DNA from: Trichostrongylus colubriformis
Lineage: Eukaryota > Nematoda > Chromadorea > Rhabditida > Trichostrongylidae
Length of the DNA stretch: 64,000 bases
NCBI GenBank assembly: GCA_963978905.1
Contig: OZ022258.1
Coordinates: 42,144,591-42,208,590 of the forward strand
Direction: 5' to 3'
Shown piece after piece: positions 57,501 through 64,000 of the stretch. Position 1 is the first letter of the stretch; each line of letters starts with the position of its first letter. The position numbers and the translations under genes are program-made. Under the pieces are notes generated by a model. The model was not told the DNA's origin. It was given only the letters and a program-made list of their open reading frames with translations, and searched no databases.

Positions 57501-58769
57501 TCGCTGTTTAAAACAGTGGGGAAAGCCAAGTTATCCCACGACGAGCTGACTACAGTGCTCATAGAGATTGAGAATCTACTCAATACAAGGCCGCTGCTCT
57601 ATGAGGAAGCAGACTCACTCTCCGAACAAGGTCTGAAACCTATAGATTTTCTCCAGAACGAGTTCGAGATACCATTCCCCTTGGACCACATTGAAGATGA
57701 AGACGAAGACCCGCTGTATGTCACAAGTGAAGAAAGGGCTCTAATAAAAACGAAAAAACAGGCAATACAAGCCTTACAGAGCTCCTGTAAGCATACAGAG
57801 AAATTCTGGCAAATCTGGCGCACCCACTATTTAACATCCTTACGAGCGCAACATCAGCTAGAAGTTGGAAGCCAAAAAGGATCACATTATACACCAAAAA
57901 AGAATGCAGTTGTTCTAATATGCGATCCAATCCAGCCACGGCACTGCTGGAAATTAGGACGAATCCAGGAGCTCGTAACTAACGACGGAGTCACTCGCGA
58001 AGCTTCGGTGATCCTACCTTCTCGTCGCGTTATACGACGACCAATAAGCCAGTTAGTTCCGCTGGAACTCGAGGATGTGAATGCGGAAAGCAAAGAGGAA
58101 GCATCTTCAAATGGTCAGGAGAAAGATAATGTGGAATCCGTAGGCGACGGAATGGAGGGAACACCGCAACGATATAACCTGAGGCCAAGAAAACAAGTAA
58201 ATTATGGGGTTAATCAAGTTCAACTGACCCGACAAGTTTCTCCATTATCTGTTGTACTGGCCACTTTCTGTATAATAGGATCAATAATCTCCATAAATGC
58301 AGAACAACCTCATTCTATTCGTTGTATACCAGGGGGAGTCGAAGTAAAAACCAACTATTCCGTGCCATATCAAATCTGTGGAGAGGAGTTCTGTAAAACC
58401 TATCACCGACCAAACCTAACACAAGTAGTAAAATTCCCACCACAAGTAATTCTCAACGAACATCAAGTACGGTGGAAATTTGCCGAAGAACCTTTGGGAA
58501 CCATGGAAATAGTTTGCCCCACAGCACCATTCTGTGATCACCTTGACTGTAGCTTTTGCTCAGCGGTAATCTTCAATCCGGAATGCTGGCCCGTCGGTGC
58601 AATTTTAGCAACGGTCGCTCTGATTTATTTCTTCATCACAGGATGCTATGTCTTCCTTTACGTCCCGCTCATAATAGGAACTCCAACGCATAGTTACAAG
58701 TTGGGGATGGCGTGGCATCCTTCATATCGTGGGAGCTGTCCTTCGACAACTAGGCAATATAAGGCGTAG
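54513..58769 (+). CDS. BEL/Pao pol: reverse transcriptase, RNase H, integrase, plus start of env
   Basis: The open frame lacks an ATG near its start, and homology begins ~54440, consistent with expression from gag. Order of domains: reverse transcriptase (residues ~175-340; LRIVYDAS, SDVEKAFLQV, and YVDN at ~308, where most elements have YVDD); RNase H (FADAST ~472, MELDAV, TDSEIVLSW); integrase zinc module (H...H with CVAC, ~805-850); integrase core with GLDYFGPL (Asp ~874), SITSDN (~936) and WQGGFYERL (Glu); and a DUF5641-type C-terminal module (~1120-1190). The final ~180 residues no longer look like pol: a hydrophobic segment (~1241-1262), a Cys-rich ectodomain-like part and a second membrane segment (~1365-1390). 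These belong with the envelope gene that follows in another frame. Confidence 0.93.
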   Translation: MKLPSGLHLLPTRLGHLLTGQLHEDDGCWAMTEHQVNSLTELGEETRDSERWEKFWELETAGTEEFMSPEKELQAQEDQQVWKNFNETIEKRSDGYYVRLPWKKVAATLPSNRAIAFRRLESLWKSLQQDPDLLKRYNEIFQEQIALNILEEVQENASPSGPRVHYIPHQAVLTPHKTTTKLRIVYDASAHHKGCPSLNDVLHRGPVILPELYGVLLRFRIGRIGIISDVEKAFLQVRLHESDRDATRCLWLHDYKLPPSPENIRVLRFTRVTFGLNSSPFLLAGTTQFHLNKYEKDAKLIADIKENMYVDNLVLTTDTFEQALDSYRRTKDIFNDLRMNIREFVSNDVQLRDHIAECDKSSNTCPKVLGVLWSSTEDTLEISCEPRETERVTKRVVASTLASVYDPLGWLVPLMHRSKIFLLSLWKDKYDWDSVLPPSLQHDWRQICEAMQGFKKILPRYVAGKQSEAMIVTFADASTEAMARCVYLRSPDSCHILMAKTKLPSLKMKATVPKMELDAVTLAMRLSNSVVSQLRGALQIQKVCTLTDSEIVLSWIKSRPLESVSVMIFNRLNEISKITRHLEDGGVQVRFGHVPSQYNAADCATRGLTQRELQDHLWWNGPSVLREPPCNWTSICTFLEPNRNFEEEPCTPTIVSDVLAVNQKIDKTEAKPFDILAGRSLLKMKRLVAYVLRFVGNLVRRVNNDRVRPLQVSPMLSNKSETGTSISGREIRNAGKILVKIHQQSIDSSCVSRSMHHLNIKPDREGLLRCYGRLEYSELSVDAKSPLLILQNSWLAEAIIRDCHGRGHPGIGHTMSLIRQQFWIPKLRAQVTRFIRKCVACQKLNNLPYKYPLQGSLPTRRVQRSRPFSHVGLDYFGPLSIIHPDGSEGKSYGCIITCTVTRLIHLDAVTDLSTTAFLRMMRRFFGRRGSPKSITSDNSPTFILGESILSECLQAAQNDLQVQQLVAGKEIEWRYITPFAPWQGGFYERLIKSVKHSLFKTVGKAKLSHDELTTVLIEIENLLNTRPLLYEEADSLSEQGLKPIDFLQNEFEIPFPLDHIEDEDEDPLYVTSEERALIKTKKQAIQALQSSCKHTEKFWQIWRTHYLTSLRAQHQLEVGSQKGSHYTPKKNAVVLICDPIQPRHCWKLGRIQELVTNDGVTREASVILPSRRVIRRPISQLVPLELEDVNAESKEEASSNGQEKDNVESVGDGMEGTPQRYNLRPRKQVNYGVNQVQLTRQVSPLSVVLATFCIIGSIISINAEQPHSIRCIPGGVEVKTNYSVPYQICGEEFCKTYHRPNLTQVVKFPPQVILNEHQVRWKFAEEPLGTMEIVCPTAPFCDHLDCSFCSAVIFNPECWPVGAILATVALIYFFITGCYVFLYVPLIIGTPTHSYKLGMAWHPSYRGSCPSTTRQYKA

Positions 58770-60423
58770 AAGACAACGAAGACGACCAGCGGATTTAGTA
58801 GAACTTTTGGCGGTAGCTACACTTATCTTTTTACAATTTCACCATGGAGAAGGTTGTCAACAAGTTGATCTATTTTCGCATACATCGACAATTTGCGAGG
58901 ACTCCAACCAAGGTAGCGTATGCAAGGTACACCTCTCCGATGTATTGAAGCTCAATAGCTTCCGAAAAGAGGCTTGCTTCAAATTAGTCAAAGGAAACAC
59001 GTCTATTCACGAACTTCGCGCTGAGTGGAACACGCTATCACTACTCTGCGAACCCGAAATTACATCTCTCACACGAGATGCAAAATATCATGTAATCAGC
59101 AAGAAAAGATGTGCCCGCTGGGGCTCATGCGTCGAGCAAAAATGCATGGGAATCAACGAGACAAGTGTCGTAGAAGAGCTGGAAGAAGGAAACAAGTATC
59201 CAGGAATCACTAGGTGTGTGGAATCATGCGGAGGGTTCGGGTGTGGCTGCCTCACTTGGAGTTCCGGATGCCTACTCTACCGCATTTATGTCACTCCCAC
59301 ATCCCCAAATATATATGAGATCTTCCGCTGCAATCGGTGGAGAGAAACAGCCAAGGTCAAGTTTAAACATACGGACATACTGCAAGGGAAAACACAGTAC
59401 TATACGGCTCACATGATACCAAACGTGCCACTTGTTTGGGATCCATTTACGCTAACTCTATCCTTGGTAAAAACGGCTCCAACCCCTCTGCTGAACTCTC
59501 CATTCATCTCTGATGGCATTTCTACAGCCCTGTGGAATCCCCAGTTACAACCTACAGTGCAATGTCAAAGCAGATCTGAGGCCGAGAAATTCAACTGTTC
59601 GATAATCAACAAGTGCGTCTGCTTTCCAGCGGAAATACAAGTGAATTGCCACTGCAAAGATCTCAACATCACAGGATGGGTTCAAGATCTACGACACCGA
59701 CTTCCCGTGGTCTTTTCATCGGTGATTTTCAAAGCAAGTAGGGAAGGACGGGTCCGGGCGTATATCCCTAGCTTGACCACAGCCGAGATAATAATGACCA
59801 TGAAAGGCAACTTGCAAACCAATATCATGGTTGACAAGGCAACCTGTGGGGTCACGGATGTTCTCTTGACAGGCTGTTACAAGTGTGCAAAGGGAGCAGA
59901 GGCGAATATTGTGTGTACCTCATCTCGACCCACTCAAGCTGAGGTAAACTGTGAAACGTTCAGCTTTACGGTAGAATGCAGTCAGAGAGGGAAGAAATCA
60001 TCTTTGCGCTTCAACTTCGACAGAGCCAGAATTTATCAAAGATGTAGAGTGTCGTGCGGAACATCCGACACCTTTTTCGAAATGGCCGGCTTATTGAAAT
60101 ATCCCCACACAGCATCGGGCATGGCGGACAAGTGGCTGAGAGGTGAAACAGGTTACGAAACGGGTGGATTTCATTGGCCTGATTTTTCACATATCTTTGA
60201 TGTATTCCTTATGTGGTACAAGACTCTACTAGCAGCAATTTTGGCACTTCTGATACTGCTAGCGCTTACATACGTCCTCATATCCGCATATGGAATACAA
60301 GCCACAAAATGGGCTATAAAAGTTATTTTTCGAATCTTAAAATTTCCTGCGCGACTGCTCTTAACTGCGTTTGGGCACCCCTTTCGCTCACGAGTGCGCA
60401 AAACGCATGAAAAACTATGGTGA
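58729..60423 (+). CDS. Envelope-like glycoprotein, phlebovirus G2 type
   Basis: This open frame overlaps the end of pol by 41 nt, and its first ~140 residues contain no Met, so it is probably reached by splicing or represents a shifted continuation. Visible parts are a hydrophobic N-terminal segment (~residues 22-38), a Cys-rich ectodomain with CGGFGCGC followed by SGCLLYR (~165-185), a hallmark of the phlebovirus Gc/G2 fold found in BEL/Pao env genes, several N-x-S/T sites, and one C-terminal transmembrane helix (~497-520) with a basic tail. By homology it would be a class II-type membrane fusion glycoprotein. Whether it is ever made is unknown. The N-terminal glycoprotein part sits in the pol frame. 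Confidence 0.8.
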   Translation: MGAVLRQLGNIRRRRQRRRPADLVELLAVATLIFLQFHHGEGCQQVDLFSHTSTICEDSNQGSVCKVHLSDVLKLNSFRKEACFKLVKGNTSIHELRAEWNTLSLLCEPEITSLTRDAKYHVISKKRCARWGSCVEQKCMGINETSVVEELEEGNKYPGITRCVESCGGFGCGCLTWSSGCLLYRIYVTPTSPNIYEIFRCNRWRETAKVKFKHTDILQGKTQYYTAHMIPNVPLVWDPFTLTLSLVKTAPTPLLNSPFISDGISTALWNPQLQPTVQCQSRSEAEKFNCSIINKCVCFPAEIQVNCHCKDLNITGWVQDLRHRLPVVFSSVIFKASREGRVRAYIPSLTTAEIIMTMKGNLQTNIMVDKATCGVTDVLLTGCYKCAKGAEANIVCTSSRPTQAEVNCETFSFTVECSQRGKKSSLRFNFDRARIYQRCRVSCGTSDTFFEMAGLLKYPHTASGMADKWLRGETGYETGGFHWPDFSHIFDVFLMWYKTLLAAILALLILLALTYVLISAYGIQATKWAIKVIFRILKFPARLLLTAFGHPFRSRVRKTHEKLW

Positions 60424-60502
60424 AAAACAGCTAGGACAAGTTAGGATAGATCAAATACATACATGTAGTTTTATAGTAAATCTAAGAAGCCTCAAGCGTT
60501 CT

Positions 60503-60510
60503 TATTTCAG
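60503..60510 (+). promoter_or_regulatory. Splice acceptor in front of the terminal ORF
   Basis: TATTTCAG, a strong nematode 3' splice-site match, ends one base before ATGGACCC. It would allow a spliced or trans-spliced mRNA to start translation at the terminal ORF. Confidence 0.6.
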
Positions 60511-60511
60511 A

Positions 60512-61822
60512 ATGGACCCACGCGACATGGACAGCGACTTCCACTACATCTACAAGTATCTTCAAGTGCAAAGCCATTCTCTGAGTAGCTTCGAAAATGA
60601 CCTGACACTGACAATAGAAGCCATTCATCGGCAAGGTTCCGTCTTCGAAGTGTTAAAAACGAAGTGGGAACATCTGAAAGGTAATGAAACTTTCGTCCTG
60701 GGGGGACAAGGAGAACAAGTCCTCCTAATCACCGAGTTGTTTCGTACGGCAGAACAAACGGTGGACAAGATCAAGATGTTGGCTACTCGTTTCGTGCTCA
60801 CAGACCGACTGTTCGAGGCCCAGACGCGGAATGGCAGAATTAATCCAACTCTTCGGCGAGATTGGCTGAACAAGAAGCACAAGTTCGACATTCAAGTTGA
60901 CAGAGTACTCGAGTTCGTAATCAAGAAAACGAGGGACTTTGAATCCACCATCGACTTGCTCAACAGAGAGAAAAGGAAATCTGAAACAAGGCTGAAGGAG
61001 TTGGACCAAGGCCGTCGTCAGGAGGTGGAAAGAAAGCAGCTCCTCCTTGTTCTTCGAGAAGAGATGGAGTCGGCGAATCAAGCGACGACTAAGAAGATCA
61101 AGGAAATGGAGGAGAAGGTGAAGGAACAGCAGGCTGAAATAGCACGACTTGAAGAAGTCATCCGGTCGAAAGAGCGGGAACAGATGGGAAACCCTGAACC
61201 GAAGCGATTACAAGTAACGATAAATGCCTCAGATGAAAAGAAAAGAGATGTGACGTTTGAACAAGGTTCAGCAATGGAAACGGACGATGACTATTTCGAA
61301 AGAATGGTACAGGAGGTGCAAGAAGGTGAAGATAGGGCGGATGTGGAGCAAGCAGATGACGAAGACAGCCACGAAGACTCAGTTGAACCACCAGAACGAG
61401 AGGAGATTCTGAGACTTTGTGAGCTGGCTCTTGAGCTAGAACAAGTTTTACAGAGATTTCCGTACAGGGATATTGGGGATAGCAGCGTGAAAGACGACAT
61501 CGTCTGTGTATTCTGTAATGCTGTATCCCTGCATTACTCCGATTCCTGTCCCCAAGTACGTAGAGGGAGAGACCGCTATTGGATCGCTCTTCAAAAGCAA
61601 GTTTGTGAACTCTGCTTAAGCTACTGTCGACCAGGAGGATGCAGATTTCGTCCAAGAATGTGTTGGTACTGCTCGAGAATTCGTGGAACAATCGTGGACG
61701 ATCTGATTCCTACGGAGAACCATCATCGTGCACTTTGCGAGGTACCGGATCGAAAGGCTGAGGTCAGAGAACGATTGAGGCGAGTGCAGCAGGAGATCGA
61801 GGAATTGCGAGCGAGGGAATGA
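60512..61822 (+). CDS. Extra ORF of the BEL element: coiled coil plus Cys-rich domain
   Basis: The 436-aa reading begins at an ATG one base after a TATTTCAG acceptor; an in-frame ATG at 60407 overlapping env is the alternative. No catalytic motif is visible. Residues ~1-130 are helical, ~140-230 form a long charged coiled coil (EKRKSETRLKELDQ, EEKVKEQQAEIARLEEV), ~245-310 are very acidic, and the last ~120 residues hold a Cys/His cluster: CVFC...H...C, then CELC, CMWYC-like pairs (MCWYC) and HHRALC. The cluster resembles nucleic-acid-binding knuckles of gag-like proteins. The gene ends 14 bp before the 3' LTR. I do not know a named family. A second gag-like or accessory protein is the best guess, inferred from layout. 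Confidence 0.8.
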   Translation: MDPRDMDSDFHYIYKYLQVQSHSLSSFENDLTLTIEAIHRQGSVFEVLKTKWEHLKGNETFVLGGQGEQVLLITELFRTAEQTVDKIKMLATRFVLTDRLFEAQTRNGRINPTLRRDWLNKKHKFDIQVDRVLEFVIKKTRDFESTIDLLNREKRKSETRLKELDQGRRQEVERKQLLLVLREEMESANQATTKKIKEMEEKVKEQQAEIARLEEVIRSKEREQMGNPEPKRLQVTINASDEKKRDVTFEQGSAMETDDDYFERMVQEVQEGEDRADVEQADDEDSHEDSVEPPEREEILRLCELALELEQVLQRFPYRDIGDSSVKDDIVCVFCNAVSLHYSDSCPQVRRGRDRYWIALQKQVCELCLSYCRPGGCRFRPRMCWYCSRIRGTIVDDLIPTENHHRALCEVPDRKAEVRERLRRVQQEIEELRARE

Positions 61823-61836
61823 TGCGCCAGGCGGAG

Positions 61837-62285
61837 TGTCGGCAAACCGACGAATTAGTGATACATTTTTGAATGTATTTTTTTATGTGTGATTTTCAGC
61901 GTTTTTTGTACGATTCAAAGAAACTTTGTGGAATGTTTTGGAAAATGCTGGCTCGTGGGCGCCGAATGTTGTTAGATTCAGTAGATAAAGCCCGGAGTAG
62001 GGTATAAAAGAAGGTGAGGAGAAGGAGCGGCGGTTTTTTCCTCTGGGGTCATCACAAGTGCCCCTGAACAAGTTTGCTCAGAAGAAGCTGCTCCTTCAAA
62101 TCACAAGTCACAGCAGGAAACGTGGTTAGTACCGATTGATAATTCGATCATAAACTTGTGTGCTAATATAGTGTTGAGAGCAGCACAAACACAAGTCCCG
62201 CGTGGCAGAGTAAAAGGGTAAAACGGTTACAGAGTTACTGGTCTCTGCATCGTGAAAAGGTAAAAGAAACCATCGAACGCTTTCA
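61837..62285 (+). repeat. 3' LTR
   Basis: 449 bp, TGTCGGC...CGCTTTCA, identical to the 5' LTR except two substitutions. The preceding 14 bp (GCGCCAGGCGGAG-like) is a weak polypurine tract. Confidence 0.95.
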
Positions 62286-62290
62286 GTCTT
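62286..62290. repeat. Target-site duplication, right (GTCTT)
   Basis: Exact repeat of 51932-51936, directly after the 3' LTR. Confidence 0.95.
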
Positions 62291-64000
62291 TGTTAATCTC
62301 AGGAAAGACAATTTTAAAGATGAGTGCCACTTCTTTGATGTTATTATCTAGTGTTTTTACTGAATTTTGTAGTTACGTCAATTCCAATGTATGTTCTGCA
62401 CAAGGTCGTTATATATGCAGCACGTTCTGTAGATCACCTACTGTAGGTTTATTCATTTTTGAGGACCTAAAAAAGGAGGATGTGATCCTTGCATGGGTAT
62501 TTTGAGTTTCCCTTTTGTTGTTTATTGGTATATTATTCATTGTATTTAGTTGGATTGATGAAATGTACTAGTCGATATTGTGTGTCTTTATTTCAGTGTT
62601 AGTTTCTACTACTCAAATATGAATTTATAGGGTTGCAAATTCCCCTTAGTTTCTGTCTATCGTACCGACGCATGTTTCTCCTGGAGGTATGTAAACTGTT
62701 TAAATCTAGCATTGTGTGCAGAAAGTATTGAGTGACACCATATTTCATAGTACATTAAGATATACTTGGAAGTGAGTGATACATGTATTATAATGAACCT
62801 TTTGTCGTATCCATTGTTACAGTTCAGTTTCTAGAAAAAGGTTCTATTTTTCTTTTATTTAAGTGTCGCTACGTTTTCAATTCAAATCTTTAATCATTTG
62901 TCTTGAGGCTATTTTCTTCAATGTTTTGAATCTCTGTTGACTAGATAAGGTACGAGGTAAGTAATTATAGTTATACTATAATTCTTTAAATCTTATACTA
63001 TAAACTAATTATTAAGTACCTATTTATGTGCATGCGCAATGTGGGATTTACTTCGTAACTGAGCCATGAATTTCTTCGCTTTAGTTTTGTATTGTTCAGA
63101 TTATTTATCTGTTTCTACCCGGTGAAAAAAGGTGCTGTTTGAAGCAAAATGGACTCAGTGAGCTTACATCAGTAACTGGTTTTTTGGCGGTAACTTTTAA
63201 GGCGTATTCATATACTGCCTGCCTATAAGTAAGAGCTCGATTCAATGTCGAAAATGTGGGGCAAGCCAAGCGTCTTCTGGAGGTGCAGGAGAGTAATAAT
63301 GAAGCTTTGTATCAAAACAGATAAGGGTGTTATTCACGCCAAGTAAATATAATCTGACTCTCAAGGATACTGTGCAGCTTCTAAGGGAAATGGTGAAGTG
63401 AGTCTTTAGTTTGTTTTCTAGTTATCTTTTTCTGTTATAGAAGTAGGTTATTGTAGATATGATGTTGTCAGTGACACCTCCCCTCTATCTTGGGTCAAAA
63501 AGGCTGGCGTTATAGGAGAAACCATGTGTTCCGAGTAGCTTCCATTCTGTAATATTATAAAAAATTATGGTTTCAAAACTATAAATTTGGATACCTAAGC
63601 TGAACCGTCCTAGCCTTTTTGGGATCATTACATGTCAAAAGGAAAAATTCACCACTCCGATTCCAACAAAGGAAGAAAACTGATGTAAAACTGATAAGTG
63701 GTCAAACAACGAAAAATTCGGACGTGGAAAACTTGAGGTGAGAATTAAATGGTATTTAAAGGACTGATATATTGAATACTTTTTAGTCTATACTTGCGTC
63801 GAAGATAAAGTGATATTGTCTTGACAAGAAAAGTAGTTACCCGATATCATCGTAAAGGGTGCCACCTGGTAACTAGAAATTAGAACAATGACTACACTAT
63901 GGTGAGTTATTAGGTTACTTAAAGCTTCAGAATGTTAATTAGCCCAGACCGTTCTAGCCTAATGGTAGTAGAGTATATCATATTTTGTTGAGTAGCATTA
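62291..64000. other. Right-end stretch; possible exons of an unknown gene
   Basis: No recognised domain. Two short plus-strand segments look exon-like. One ends near 63397 before GTGAGT (reading LKDTVQLLREMV). One ends near 63740 before GTGAGA (reading RKKTDVKLISGQTTKNSD). They could be exons of a gene running out of the window, but there is no family match. Confidence 0.25.

Larger units (their letters stand above)
51937..62285 (+). mobile_element. Full-length BEL/Pao LTR retrotransposon with env-like gene
   Basis: The 10,349-bp element is bounded by 449-bp TG...CA LTRs and a perfect 5-bp target duplication. Internal order: primer-binding site, leader with 28-bp tandem repeats, gag, protease, reverse transcriptase/RNase H, integrase with DUF5641-type end, envelope-like glycoprotein, and an additional ORF before the 3' LTR. 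The integrase-last order with an env-like gene and G2-type glycoprotein fits nematode BEL/Pao retroelements. Two LTR differences indicate recent insertion, but the coding frame changes at three places. Confidence 0.96.

Noticed and set aside
61158..61691. 177-codon minus-strand frame opposite the extra BEL ORF
   Set aside because: Shadow of the coding strand; low-complexity Ser/Leu-rich translation.

Overview
The window looks like nuclear DNA of a clade V parasitic nematode, most likely a strongylid/hookworm-type genome. Genes have many small exons, short introns, TTTCAG-type 3' splice sites and trans-splice-like acceptors just upstream of start codons. The rest is crowded with Tc1/mariner, Tc3-like, maT-like and BEL/Pao elements. 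Only three host genes can be supported, all on the minus strand. No rRNA, CRISPR array or prokaryotic feature is present.

Host genes. At 10503-11226 lies a complete four-exon survivin-type single-BIR gene (bir-1, 153 aa). Downstream of it on the same strand is a 16-exon SNW/SKIP splicing and transcription cofactor gene (skp-1, 5374-10011). Each has a splice-acceptor-like TTTCAG a short way before its ATG. The pair reproduces the bir-1/skp-1 operon known from C. elegans. A third gene between 41859 and 46480 is only partly resolved: a BTB/POZ domain followed by a C-terminal CxxC...CxxC metal-binding stretch.

Mobile DNA. 1-5 kb: a MITE split by an internally deleted mariner, then a decayed DD37D (maT-type) transposon. 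13.9-25.2 kb: palindromic MITEs, a mariner relic, GC-rich foldback elements of Harbinger type, Tc1-type MITEs and a dispersed ~275-bp family. 27.3-28.8 kb: a near-identical twin of the first mariner, and an unoccupied copy of the same MITE. 30.8-31.3 kb: a tandem pair of tRNA-derived repeats. 35.1-37.2 kb: a Tc3-like foldback element with doubled binding-site motifs, which carries a nested MITE and itself sits in a MITE fragment. 38.96-39.44 kb: another mariner relic. 46.8-49.85 kb: a decayed Gypsy-type retrotransposon.

51932-62290 holds a young BEL/Pao retrotransposon: 449-bp LTRs differing at two positions, a perfect 5-bp target duplication, gag, protease, reverse transcriptase/RNase H, integrase, a phlebovirus-G2-like envelope gene, and an extra ORF (coiled coil plus Cys-rich tail) with its own splice-acceptor-like site before the ATG. 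Coding capacity is interrupted by frame breaks despite the young LTRs. The extra ORF is the least explained object in the window.

The remaining intervals (for example 1-1488, 4310-5370, 11230-13900, 18200-19700, 25230-27320, 28810-30240, 32320-34430, 38000-38960, 39450-41300, 49850-51930, 62290-64000) hold no gene I can support. Exon boundaries were read by eye from splice consensus and conserved protein family patterns; no alignment was run.
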